Below are positions 44,085 through 55,009 of a DNA stretch of 64,000 bases, one piece after another (within the stretch, counting starts at the first letter, position 1; every line of letters begins with the position of its first letter). The DNA comes from Chelydra serpentina. Taxonomy: Eukaryota > Chordata > Testudines > Chelydridae. A program made the translations under genes and the position numbers. The notes beneath the pieces are model-generated. The model searched no databases. It was not told the DNA's origin and saw nothing but the letters and a program-made list of their open reading frames with translations. The stretch is from NCBI GenBank assembly GCA_037349315.1, contig JBAIAC010000057.1, positions 12,183,501 to 12,247,500 on the forward strand, written 5' to 3'.

Positions 44085-45209
44085 TGTGACGGTGTTCCCC
44101 ATAAAACTTTATGGGGAGATGCTTATAAATGTATATATGTAACTAGACTATGTTTTATGCTACATGTGCCATGTAACATATCTCTGTGAAAGTTATGACC
44201 TACTGAATTTATTCCTCCTGTTTGTATGCATGTATCATTGTTGTAGTTGAAGTTATGAATATCGGTTGTATTTCTTGAGAAAGGAATGTGCAGGTTAAGT
44301 GCCCAATCAAGAAGCACTTAACAGACAATAGAACTTGCAGTCACCAATCCACATTTGAACTTTGCCAGGAATGTGGCTAGTCTGGAACTGAGTTGTGCAG
44401 GTGACTGGTCCATGTGACCCCAACTCCATTTGGTAACTGGATGCTACACAGGGAGAGGGAGGGGTGTCCACCCAGAGGAGAAAATCTATTTAAACCCCGA
44501 GGAAACCCCTCCATTTTGTCTTCAGCTGGCTAAAGGGAGAGGCTCTCCACACCCCCAAGGACATTCCTGAGGGGAACTGAACAAAGGACAAGGACACTAG
44601 GGGGTGTGAGAATCTGCTGAGCTCAGCTGGACCCAGGCGAATTCTACAGCCTGTAAAAAGGAAAATATCCGAATCTGGTGAGGCTTTTATCTGTGTTAAC
44701 TTTGAATAGACATAGACGTGCGTGTTTTATTTTATTTTACTAAGTAACTTGCTTTTTTCTGTCTGTCACTAATTGAACTCACTTAAATCCTATTTTCTGT
44801 ACTTATTAAAATCACTTTTTACTTATTAAGTTTCCTTGAGTACGAGTTAGTGCCTTGGGACAGCGATCAGTGGTGCATATCTTTCCATCTTTGAAATAGA
44901 AAGCGAACTATTTATGAGTTTACCCTGTATAAGCTTTATACAGGGTAAAACGGATTTATTAAGGGTTTGAGCCTCCTTGGAGTTGAGCAGCTGGGTGTCA
45001 AAGGCAAGAGCGCTTCCAGGGGCCTTACAGTGGTGAGTGGACTTGGTTCGGACCTGGGTCTGTGTTTGCAGCAGATCAGTGGAATCTGGCTCAAAACAGA
45101 CAGGATTCGGGAGTCCCAAGCTGGAAAAGGCCTGGAAGCAGGGGCAGAAGCAGCCGTGGCACACCAGGTGGCAGCACCAAGCAGGTCTCTGTGGCCCCAA
45201 CCCATCACA
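44085..45209 (+). mobile_element. Complete solo LTR (1125 bp)
   Basis: Starts TGTGACGGTGTTCCCC, ends CAACCCATCACA, and is flanked by a perfect 5-bp duplication GAGGG (44080-44084; 45210-45214). It has a TATA-like CTATTTAAACC near 44488, ATTAAA near 44806 as a possible polyadenylation signal, and a hairpin at 44919-44949. No internal retroviral sequence remains, so it is a recombination-derived solo LTR. Frames within (44847-45293) are chance. Confidence 0.88.
44919..44949. repeat. Perfect 14-bp-arm hairpin in the LTR
   Basis: TTTACCCTGTATAA, GCT loop, TTATACAGGGTAAA. It lies just after the putative polyadenylation region. Confidence 0.95.
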
Positions 45210-45293
45210 GAGGGACTTTACCAAAAAGAGGCGTGTGTGTGTTACATAAAGATGAATTTCATTCCTAGCTTCTTGTGCTATAATCAAATCTAA

Positions 45294-45366
45294 GGGTCAG
45301 ATTCTTAGCTGGTGTAAATCAGCATAGCTCCACTCAAGTCAATTTACACCAGCTGAGGATCTGGCC
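45294..45366. mobile_element. 73-bp palindromic MITE
   Basis: GGGTCAGATTCTTAGCTGG and CCAGCTGAGGATCTGGCC pair end to end. TAA precedes it and ATA follows. Confidence 0.75.
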
Positions 45367-46854
45367 ATACATCATGTTCTCCCACCTATTTTATAAAATC
45401 TACCATGAAAATGTACTCGCCTCAAAATTCTTTTAAACGTATTCCACAGATTTTCAAATAAGTTTTAAACACACAAGTGACATATTTTTACATATGACAA
45501 TATGCCATTTCCACTTGCTGCAGGGTTAGTTATAAAATGGGTTTTTTTATTTGAATTAAGTTTGCATGCTAAAATATTTGCTGTGGTTTAACAAAACTAT
45601 GCAAGTTCTGTAAATAGCAACTTTCCAGTGGGGATCCCCAAAAACTGTACTAACATTAATTAAGCGTCACAACTTTCCTGCTAGGCATCATAACCTAGAA
45701 AGGTGAAATTATCTTCCCAGGCTCAGCATGAGTCTAAACGCATATTTCTCTCCTCTTAACTCCTAGAAAACTCTACTTCCTTTTCGAACACTCCATGGTG
45801 TTAGAAGTGAAATCCTGACAGGGTTATCACCGGAGGTTTCGAATTTCTTCTTAAAGAAGAGAAAAGAGTTTCCATGACTACCTACAATGTAAGCCAATCC
45901 TCTTTGGTTTTGTTATGTCTTATTGAGCTTTTTATTTTGGTTCTGTGTATGTACAGAGCCTAGCACAATGAGGTCCTGGTTCATGAATGGGGCTCCTAGG
46001 TAATACAAATTATGATTATTATGTTTATGAGCCAGTTTATTACAATATTCCTCCTCCTACTACTAATAATAGGCATTATACTCTTAGCAGCCACCCCGGA
46101 CTCTTGTATAGCTCAAGTTAAGTGGCTTCAGAGAAGGAAAATCTGAGTTCCGATCCTGTTCTTCTTATCAGGTGCAGCATTGTGACAACTATGATGTTCT
46201 AGAGAAAGGTGGCTGTGTTGCACTGTTGTAGAATATCTTGTTTTATGTAGGTGTGATGGGGATTGGGAGAAGTGATAGAGGAGAACGAGGAGGCTTTCTG
46301 CCGTTTTGTTCCTAGCTGGCAGTTATCAACGTACTTACTGTCAAAAATGCAGTGGAAAAGAGGGTGGGGTGGGGTGGGGAGAATGGCTGGGGTTTGCCAC
46401 TCAGCTTAGCCCCATACTCTAGAGCAGTGAAAGTACTTCAACCAAAGTCTTTCCATTTGGTAGGATGGCATCACGGCACGTTATCCAGGTGTGAGAGCTG
46501 CCACACCAAGCTGTGTTGTTTCCACTTGAATCACGGTAGAATTTATGGAGTAGGCAAAGAAACCTCAGGCTGGGATTTATGTGGGCAGCTCCTCTCATGC
46601 AGAAGAAGTGTTCAATTAATGGATTATTTCCCAGAGAATGAGCAGATCAAAGGCGTCTTTTCCATGTTTGATAGTGGAGTGGGATGGAAGGGTCACTCAC
46701 ACACAGACGCAGACAGAGACACACACTACCCCCTTAGAAAAACACTTTACAAATTATTTCCCCACGTTTCTGCATTTCTTTGATTTAAACAACTAAACTC
46801 CATTTCTCCCATACATTCACCTGTAGAGGTTCCCATTACAAACAAAGAGACTAA
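45367..46854. other. Mostly unique tract with one repeat tail
   Basis: Positions 45915-46020 (TGTATGTACAGAGCCTAGCA, 'caatgaggtcctgg') are the SINE/LINE tail module. The frame at 46352-46783 (143 codons) has no domain. The remainder is unrecognised. Confidence 0.45.
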
Positions 46855-47140
46855 GGGTATGTCTATACTTACCCGTCGCGTCGGAGGCGCGGGATCGATG
46901 TTCTGGGTTCGATTTATCGCGTCTTGGCAAGACGCGATAAATCGAACCAGGAAGTGCTCCGCCGTCGACGCTGGTAATCCAGCTCGACGAACGGAGTAGG
47001 CGGAGTCGACGGGGGAGCCTGCGCGCTGCGTCTGGACCACGGGTAAGTTCGAACTAAGGTACTTCGACTTCAGCTACGTTATTAACGTAGCTGAAGTTGC
47101 GTATCTTAGTTCGACAGGGGGGGTTAGTGTAGACCTGGGC
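46855..47140. mobile_element. Harbinger-type MITE with two perfect hairpins
   Basis: Ends GGGTATGTCTATACTTACC and TTAGTGTAGACCTGGGC, with TAA on both sides (46852-46854; 47141-47143). Internal hairpin 1 (46906-46948) has 21-bp perfect arms and a 1-base loop. Hairpin 2 (about 47070-47100) has ACTTCAGCTACGTT against AACGTAGCTGAAGT. Confidence 0.85.
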
Positions 47141-47209
47141 TAATAGAAACATGTCTTAGAGGTTTTGAAGCTATTCTTTCAAATATTTAAACTGCATCTA
47201 TTTAACTGT

Positions 47210-47826
47210 TGTGACGGGGCAAGGCCAGAGGGCTATAGGAAAGTGGTAGGGAACCAGTATGTTAGCCCCAGGCTAAACAAATCCCTGATACCTTATGGCA
47301 GTTGCTCCAGGTTAATCAAGACACCTGGGGCCAATTAAGAACTTTCCAGAAGGCAGGGAGGTTAATTGAGACACCTGCAGCCAGTCAGGGGCTGGCTGAA
47401 ACTAGTTAAAAGCCTCCCAGTGAGTCAGTAAGGGGCGCATGTCAGGGGCTGTGGAAGGAGGTTGCGTGTGAGGAGCTGGGAGCAAGAGGCACTAGGAGCT
47501 GAGAGTAAGAGGACGTACTGCTGGAAGATCCTGTGGTGAGGATAAAGAAGGTGTTGGGAGGAGGCCATGGGGAAGTAGCCCAGGGAGTTGTAGCTGTCGT
47601 GCAGTTGTTCCAGGAGGCACTCTAAACAGCTGCAGTCCACAGGGCCCTGGGGTGGAACCCGGAGTAGAGGGCGGGCCCGGGTTCCCCCCAAAACTCCCAA
47701 CTCCTGATCAGACACAGGAGGAGTTAACCTGGACTGTGGATTCTACTAGAGGGGAAGATCTCTGAGGCAAGCAGAATCCACCAATAAGCGCAGGACCCAC
47801 CGAGGTAGAGGAGGAACTTTGTCACA
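47210..47826 (+). mobile_element. Solo LTR (617 bp)
   Basis: TGTGACGGGGCAAGG at the start and AACTTTGTCACA at the end, with CTGT on both sides (47206-47209; 47827-47830). Interior is G-rich. Family differs from 44085-45209 although both begin TGTGACGG. Confidence 0.82.
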
Positions 47827-47830
47827 CTGT

Positions 47831-48343
47831 CTATAAACAGGTGGCATTCTTCCCCTGCCCTGCACTAGGTGTACACAATTATCCCGTTCTGAGGTTCATC
47901 TAATAGAGATAATTAAATGACAGTGACAGAACATAGTCCCGAATCTAAACGTTCTCCCAAGCTTGGCTGTTCTTAGGGATTTCCCTGCATGACCTTTGAG
48001 TTTCTGCCCCTCATCCCTGCCAGCACTGATGCTTCTTGGACCACGCCTCTGAGTGACTCAGCGAATATACCTCTCCATCGCTTTGCAGGTTCCTAGCACC
48101 TGCCAGTAGGATGTTTCAGCACCAGAGCCCCAGGCAAGAAACTAGAGCCCTGTTAATCTGTCACAGTATTAAATCTTCCCTCCCGACCAAGTCAAATCCA
48201 GCTGTTGTTGCTTTCCATGGCTGGGAAAGCAGAATGATAATCCCAGGTTAGATTTGTGAACCACATTTTGATAAGAACAGCTTTGCCGCTTTCCTATCTG
48301 CTCTGGTACTTCTATGGCATTCATCACCATCATGCCTGGGTGC
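47831..48343. other. Unique tract
   Basis: Nothing recognised. Confidence 0.45.
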
Positions 48344-48530
48344 ATCCTGAACATTAAAATATTTATCTCCACAACACCCCTCAGAGGTAAGGAATGATTA
48401 ATGCCATTAATAATGGAGAAACGGACACACAAGAAAATCAATAAAGTGATAAATTCACAGGTGAAGGGGGGGTATTGAACCTAACTCTCCTAAGTCCCAT
48501 GCCAGTGATTTAATCATAAGACCATCTTAC
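48344..48530 (-). mobile_element. MIR SINE
   Basis: TATTTATCTCCACAACACCC, 'ctcagaggtaagg', GGAGAAACGGACACACAAG, then GGTATTGAACCTAACTCTCC. Confidence 0.8.
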
Positions 48531-48538
48531 ACTTAGAT

Positions 48539-48783
48539 TAGGGGTACCAGAACAGGAGAGGTCAGGGATCCATGGCCCCCTCAATTTTAAAAGTGGAGAG
48601 CTATGTCCCTCCATTTTTTACTGTCTGTAAGGGAGAGTGAAGCAGGCAGGGGGCGGAGAGGAGTGAGCAGGGGGCAGGATCTTGGGGGGAAGAGGCGGCA
48701 CAAAGGAAGGGGCAGGGCAAGGGTGGGGCCATGGTTCGGGCACCGGTGGCCCTCCCAATTTTAGGAAGCTTTTGCCGCTCCTG
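48539..48783. mobile_element. 245-bp hAT MITE, G-rich
   Basis: Ends TAGGGGTACCAG and TTGCCGCTCCTG. Flanks ACTTAGAT (48531-48538) and ACTTAGAC (48784-48791) match at 7 of 8. Same family as 59082-59376 (shared GGGGCGGAGAG, GAGCAGGGGGCA). Confidence 0.85.
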
Positions 48784-48925
48784 ACTTAGACTCTAAGTGT
48801 TTTGGGACAGGGACGACCATCTTGGTTCTGTGTTTGTACAGCACCTGGCACAATGGGGTCTGGTCCATGACTGGGGTTCCTAGGCATGACTGCAATATAA
48901 ATACACAAATAAATAAAGAATAACC
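48784..48925 (+). mobile_element. SINE/LINE tail module
   Basis: GTGTTTTGGGACAGGGACGA, TGTTTGTACAGCACCTGGCA, 'caatggggtctggtccatga', ending in an AAATA-type run. Confidence 0.7.
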
Positions 48926-49787
48926 CCGATTCCCACCGCTACGTAGGGAATAAATCACTGTCATCAGGTTCCCCTGTAGACTCATGTGGAAGTTCTTTTC
49001 TCTTCCAAATTTCCTCAATGTTCGCACTCTTCCCAACGAAAAAGTAACAAGCCGGACGTGTCCCATGCTTTTATCTGAGCTTTGCTCTCTGACTGCTCCG
49101 TCCAAATAAAATGACCAATTGCTTTGCAGGCTGGATCATCGCTTTGGTAAGTTCACATGCCTGACAGCATAATGGATTTCACTCCTTTATCTTTACAGGT
49201 GCAGACCATTTTTTATAGCGTGTGATAGCTCCCCTCTCCTGCAGTTCAGCCTTGCTCCACGTGAGCTTTAAATGGGTCAGGGATCAATATTCCACTGGGT
49301 GTTTTAGTCAAACAGTGATTTGAGTGCCTGCCGTGCATGTGTCAGAATGTGGGCACCGGCGTCAGAGGAGAGCAAAGAAAGGAGCCCAGAATGATACACA
49401 ATAATTAAGTTATTCTTCATCTTCAGGTTTGCTGCTGAGGACAAGATTGCTACAATGAGCCCCAGGCATTTCTCCCTTGATTCCTCTCCATCTCAATGCC
49501 TATGACATGGAAGATGAATATGCAGCATTTTCTATTTGTGCTACTAAACTGCCCATGAAATGCCAGCAGGGAAATGCGATACATAAACACAAGAATTCCC
49601 CCATGAGCTATGCCCAAGAGAGAAAGAGAAGAGAACATCCTCCTTCAGCTGGAGCGGATGCAGCTCAGCTGTTCAAGGGGGGCTTGCAAGCATCGGAAAC
49701 TGAGAGGGGCTGAGCATAGTGATGCCTCTCACCTGCAGAGCGTCTCCTGCAGAGTGTCACCCTACCGCACCCAGCATCACGGTGCGG
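48926..49787. other. Unique tract
   Basis: No repeat until the inverted pair at 49759-49793 (ACCCTACCGCAC and GTGCGGTAGGGT) which overlaps the next element's edge. Confidence 0.45.
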
Positions 49788-49899
49788 TAGGGTGACCAGA
49801 TGTCCCGATTTTATAGGGACAGTCCTGATTTTTGGGTCTTTTTCTTATTACCTCCCACCCTCTGTCCTGATTTTTCACATTTGCTGTCTGGTCACCCAA
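49788..49899. mobile_element. 112-bp hAT MITE, copy 4
   Basis: TAGGGTGACCAGATGTCC and TTGCTGTCTGGTCACCC termini. Flanks CGGTGCGG and TGGTGCGG match at 7 of 8. Same orientation as copy 3. Shortened by a deletion after 'ttttcttatta'. Confidence 0.9.
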
Positions 49900-49980
49900 T
49901 GGTGCGGTGGTGCAGGGGTTCGAGCGCCCCTTCAGTTGCTCTGGTGCCACAACGTATTGTCATTGTATGAGGCCTAGCCC

Positions 49981-50093
49981 TAGGGTTGCCAATTTTGGTT
50001 GGATGTATTCCTGGAGGTTTCATCATCTTTAACTAAAGATTAATCTTTAATTCCTGGAGATTCCAGGACAATCCTGTAGAGTTGGCAACACTA
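49981..50093. mobile_element. 113-bp MITE (TAGGGTTGCCAA termini)
   Basis: TAGGGTTGCCAATTTTGG and AGAGTTGGCAACACTA ends. Interior TTCCTGGAGGTTTCATCATC pairs with GGAGATTCCAGGA. No clear duplication. Termini resemble 25893-26719. Confidence 0.75.
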
Positions 50094-50255
50094 GTCCCTT
50101 CCAGTCAGGGTACGGATCAGTTCATTCCCCTTTCGGGATTAACACAGAAGTCGAAAACCCAAGAAAGCCAACGTCCTTTTAAACCCGGCCTTCAACCCAG
50201 TTCTCAGCCTCTTCCGCTTCTGATGCTCATGCCTTCCCTCTTGGTTGGGAGGGGG

Positions 50256-51080
50256 TGTTGGGGACCAGGGGCATTCAGGCCTGCCCTCTCCTCTAAGTTC
50301 CCGCCCAATGGCCCTGTTTCAGGCAGATAAGGACTGTTTCTTCGATCCCTCCACCACTTCCCCGAGCTGCTCCTACCTTGACGCCTCTTGTCTCTGGATA
50401 CTGCTGTCCCCCCGGCTCCTCACGGTTCTCCTTAGCCAGCTCCGAAGGTGCCTTCTGAACACAGCTCCCGGCCCTTCTCTGCTCATAGACTCATAGACCT
50501 TAAGGTCAGAAGGGACCATTATGATCATCTAGTCTGACCTCTGCTGCAGCTGGTCCCTCTGCCCCTCACCTTCAGAGTGGTGGAGATCACCCTCCTCCAG
50601 ACAGGCGCTTCCCCGCAGCCTGCACTCTGGGGCTGGGAGCTGAATCTGAGGCTTCCTTGCTTTCCTTCAGGCAGGAGCTCCCCCTCAGCTCTCTTCCTGC
50701 CACTGGGGCTTGTGCCTCAGGCCTATTGCTGTGGCATAGTCAGCAGCAAGGTTTTTGCCATGCCCCCTCAGCTAAACACGCTCTCCAGTTAATCTTCCAA
50801 TCCCGAGGGTTCAGCCGGCCAACCTTCCCTGTCCGTAGCTGCTGTGCTGGTCCTCTCCTCCCAACTCTTCCCAGCTGAGCGGGGAGCCTTGCCCTGCTCT
50901 CTCCACAATGCTTTTTAGGCCCTTAAAAGTGCAGCGTCAGGATTCCCTCCAAAGCACCATCATTTTCAGCCAGCACCCTTAGGTCTACTGGGCCCTTCAA
51001 AACCCTTCAAGGGCCATACAAGGGCAGGGTGGGGTGACCACTAGGTGCTACCACCCTCTGCGGCAGACTACCCTGTCACA
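50256..51080 (-). mobile_element. Probable solo LTR
   Basis: The right edge, read on the minus strand, starts TGTGACAGGGTAGTCTGCC. The left edge is probably TGTTGGGGACCAGG. Flanks do not give a clean duplication, so the left limit is approximate. It contains a CR1 tail at 50484-50542. Plus-strand frames here are antisense chance frames. Confidence 0.6.
50484..50542 (-). mobile_element. 58-bp CR1 3' tail inside an LTR
   Basis: CATAGACTCATAGACCTTAA, 'ggtcagaagggaccatta', TGATCATCTAGTCTGACCTC. Flanked on both sides by CTCTGCT. Confidence 0.8.
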
Positions 51081-51719
51081 GAGGTGTCTTCAGTGCTAGT
51101 GGTGTGTTTTGCGTGAGTCCGGTTTTGGAGATGTTTGGCAGCTCTGCACCATGAAATGTGGGTTAAATCATGGCACTAAGGCACAGCCTGGCTTTGAGGG
51201 TGGGTGTAGAGTTGAGCAAACCCTCTGCCACTGGTGTTAATGCGGAAACTGAAGAAGCATTAGCTTTGGTAGCTTCTGTGCAGGCTTAGCAACATAAACA
51301 CACACACACACACAATCTTATATAATTACAACCAGTGGAGGATAGCAGAGAAAGCACAATGCACGTTTAACAATTATTTGCCCCTGGACCTTTTGTAGGA
51401 CTTGAACCCAGGACCTTCAGCGCTAAAATCTTCTCTACACTCAAGATAAAGGAACACTGCACTGAGGTGGCAGCTGTAGTAGACTATTAGCCTCTTACAT
51501 GGACCAGCCACTAGAGGGAGACAAATACATACACCCTTCCCTGCAGATCTGGTGTCTCTGTGAGGCATACAAAGGAACAAGCTGTAAATTTGCTGCTCCT
51601 CCAATATGCATCCTCGTTTTTTTTTTTGTCCTACATAATCCCGTTAGGGCTGTTTGTGTTTTGTAGATGGATCTGCCTCCAATGCCAACACTGGTTTTGA
51701 ATATCTCCCTTCTCACACC
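51081..51719. other. Unique tract with (CA)n
   Basis: (CA)n at about 51297-51314. Short T run near 51617. Nothing else. Confidence 0.5.
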
Positions 51720-52260
51720 TTGCAGGGAATGCTGTTTGCCAGCAGATACTCATTACCATCTGCGGTAATCTTGGCAACATCTAAATAAAGAAAGCCGCCA
51801 GTGAAAACTCCTGAGGGAGCCCTGGCGAGGAGATAAGCCGGGACTCTGTTGCTGATGCATGACACCAGACTCGAAGCAATAGGGGAAGATTAGGATCATC
51901 AAGTTATCTGCTGTTATCTAATTCAAGGAAATAACCATGCGCCCAGCACGTACTGTATTATCAAATGCCTGGAACTCCACTGAAATGATATTAAGCCAGA
52001 AACTTCACAGTTCCAGCTGCCACCCTTAATTCACTCCTCCCCACTGCTCTGTGTGTCTGGACTGCCGGCGTCTTGGAGCAATGGGTGGCCAGACATTGCC
52101 ACATGCGCTGCTTAAACCGAGGTGAGTTCGGCAGAGGGCTGCAATTTGGCATTGCTGTTTTGTCTAAGCGAGAAGCAACGTTATTTTAAAAACAATCGTT
52201 TTACGCTGCGGTCTAAAAGAGAAGGAACGAAATGCAAATGTGCGCACGTGACACAAACAC
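51720..52260. promoter_or_regulatory. Candidate enhancer with clustered GATA motifs
   Basis: Repeat-free. AGATA at 51744, AGATAAG at 51831, TTATCT at 51904 and 51914, TATTATCAA near 51957, plus GTTTTACGCTGCGG and ATGCAAAT near 52232. Motif density only; no conservation evidence is available here. Confidence 0.3.
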
Positions 52261-52439
52261 AAAATACACACTGGGGGTGGTGACAGAGGTTTCTTGTAAA
52301 GCTGTTTTTTTATTTATTTTATGGTAGCACCGGAAGATGCCAGCTGAGATTGGGGCCCCATTAGGCTGGATGAGAGAGACAGTCCAAGAGAGAGACAGTT
52401 CCTACCTTGACGTGTTTATAATCCAGATAAGCAAGGCTG

Positions 52440-52560
52440 ACAAATGGCACGAGAAACAAATGCAAAATGATTTGCTCAGCATCAGAAGTACAACCAGGAA
52501 CAGAACCCAGGTGTTCTGACTCCTGGTCGAATGCCGCACCCTCCAGACTGCACTATTCCC
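52440..52560 (-). mobile_element. MIR/CORE-SINE fragment
   Basis: AATGATTTGCTCAGCATCAG, then GGAACAGAACCCAGGTGTTC and TGACTCCTGG. Confidence 0.65.
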
Positions 52561-53311
52561 CTCCTGGTTGAAGTAGGGCCGATAAAGAGTTTAATCTCAA
52601 TGCTTACGGCAGAATTCCCACCCGCACCCCTCTTAACAGCAAGGCAATTGGTGCAACGTTTAAAAGTGGTGTCATGCTTTTTCAGCCCCATCTCCCAGAG
52701 GGCTCCCATGCAGATATGTATATAAAAGCACGTGGGGAGGGTACTTTATTACAAGAAAAAAGTTTAAACGAAGAAGGCGTGTCTGTTCATTGGGCCTCCC
52801 GGCACCACTTGTCCCTCTAGCCCTAGCGGCTGAGATCAGCCCTTCCTTTCCTAGCACAAAGCTGTTGTGTATCAGCAGTAAATGATCCACCACCTCCCTC
52901 CCTTGCAGGTCTTCCCCCTCCCAGACCTGCTTCATTGGACTCAAGGCACCCAGGCAGCAAGTGCCTGACAAAATGGAAGTTCAGAGAGAGGGGGCAGGGG
53001 CAGCTGCCCCCAGTACTGGGGAATACGAGGGTCAGCCCCCAATTCCCACCCCTAGCACAGCAGGCTGGAGTCCTGGTTGATAGGCTGGGATTGCCTTGGC
53101 TGCTCAGGCAGAGCAGGGAGGGGGAGAGAGGGACTCTTTTGCCCTTTGCTGGGGCAGCTGGATGGGCGCCACCCTATTCACCATTGACCTCTTCAGCTGA
53201 TATCAGTTATGTAGGAGCTGGCTCCACAGTTCACACTGAACGTCTGGGGGTTCAGAAACATGGTTCATAAAGTAATTTGGGGTGAAAGAAGCTATCTAAA
53301 TATTCCATCTC
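52561..53311. other. Unique tract
   Basis: Nothing recognised. Frames at 52672-53270 lack domains. Confidence 0.45.
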
Positions 53312-53440
53312 TCTTGGATTTCAACCTGTGGTCCCTGGACTCCTGGGGGTCCACAGCTTCTGTCTAAGATTCCCAAAGGGGTCTGCTCCTCCAGTCACAA
53401 TTTTTAGGGGTTTGCAAATAGAAAAAAATTAAAACCACTG
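53312..53440. mobile_element. hAT-type MITE fragment
   Basis: TCTTGGATTTCAACCTGTGG at left and TTAAAACCACTG at right are weak inverted ends of the CAGTGGTTCTCAAC type. The 8-bp flanks are not recognisable. Confidence 0.5.
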
Positions 53441-53465
53441 ATCTAAACGATGTACAGACTTCAGC

Positions 53466-53850
53466 TGGTGCAGAGCCTAACTACCTGGCTTCCCCCTAGC
53501 CTATGTGAACACATCACATCAGGCCTGTCTTCAAGTCCCTCTTCTGGTTCCCAGGCAGCTTCTGATGCCAGTTTAAGGTCTTGGTCCTAATCTTCAAAGC
53601 ACCGTATGGATAGAGGCCCAGCTACACCAAAGACCAGATTTCTTTGACTCACTGTGAGAGCTGCGCTCCTCTGGAACTGTGCTGATCACAAGGCCTGGGA
53701 CGAAGCACATGAGAGCTGGGGACAAGGCATTCCCAGCCAAGGGGATCTGGCTATGGAACAATCTTCCAGAGGAAATCAGGTGAACCCAGAGTCTAAGCCT
53801 CTTTAGGAAACGCTGCAAAACCGTGCTCTTTGAAAAAGCACCATAACAAG
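53466..53850 (+). mobile_element. L2-type LINE fragment
   Basis: CTGGTGCAGAGCCTAACTAC, then CTTCAAGTCCCTCTTCTGGT, 'cctaatcttcaaagc', GGCTATGGAACAATCTTCC and AACGCTGCAAAACCGTGCTC follow the L2 ORF2 C-terminal end in order, with frameshifts. Confidence 0.7.
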
Positions 53851-55009
53851 GACACTCACCGCATTGACACTCCTTTCTGCTTAAAAACCTGTACCAGTCA
53901 AAGCCAAACACACACTACCCCAGGCAGGAGTTTGACCCCAAAAGGGAGGAGTGCCAAAGAATCCATTGAGTCCATCTGCCATTGCTAATTATTTTATGTG
54001 GAAGGTTCTTAGATACTAGGGTGATGGGCAGCAGTATAAAACTCTTAAAACTCACGAAGATAAAAATACACCCCTGTGCAGTGAGCCAGCACATCAAATG
54101 TGCACTAAGTCCTCCAAACCCCTGACACTCTGTCCTACTTCCTGTCCAGTAGACCAGAATGCCCCCTAACACCAAATCTAAACATACCCTGCCCATTTCG
54201 GGAGGGAGCAATGCCAACAAGGGAAAGCTAAGGTCCAGCAGCAGAGCCATGCAAAGGTCTATTGTACATCACAAAGTCACAGTGGGTGAATAATTAGAAG
54301 TGTGGATGCATCTGTCTATGAAAATGATAGAGGAACTAAACAGGGGACGAATCTGGCAACCCCAGAACATGGCAAATCAATGGAAGCAAGCAGCACAATT
54401 AAAGATAAATTCCCTTTTTATTTATCATTTGTGAACTAATGCGGGCAAAAAATGAAAATAAAAAATACAGCATTTCAGCCAAAATGCTTCCTGGCCAGAA
54501 TAATGGATCTTTGTCTCTATTTAAAATTATGAATAAAATCTGGCAAGTTCCGTTTGCATTATGCACTTTGCCGTCTCTTGTTCTGCACTTTGCTAGTGGT
54601 GCCAGACTTCCGTTATTGTGCTTCTATGCCGTGTGGGATGAGTACACTCCCTTGACACCCTGCGGTTTAGTATCTTCAAGTCTTTGGGTTTTAATAAACA
54701 AGTTGGTTTAGTGCCAGGAGCGGTTCTGGGTGTTTTCCATATAGGCAATCAAACCGCATTTATTAAATGACTGGTCACTGATCCTTTCTGTACCTCTTCC
54801 GTACATTACATTTATCTCTGGTGCCAGGTGCCAGATTGACTGTTTACCCACAGAACAGTTACACAATGGCCAATGACCGTCAAACTTGCTCCCTTCTGCT
54901 GTGATAACATGACTCAGCCCTGAACTAGAAGGAGGACTTCCAGTGGGAGAGGGAACACCAAGTCTTCAGTACCTGTTGGACTAGTGGCTAAGGAAAAGGG
55001 AATGTTTAG
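53851..55009. other. Unique AT-rich tract
   Basis: No repeat family recognised. The 54439-54711 frame and the minus frame at 53915-54250 have no recognised domain. Confidence 0.4.

Noticed and set aside
46352..46783. 143-codon plus-strand frame
   Set aside because: No domain or homologue recognised, single exon, no supporting context.
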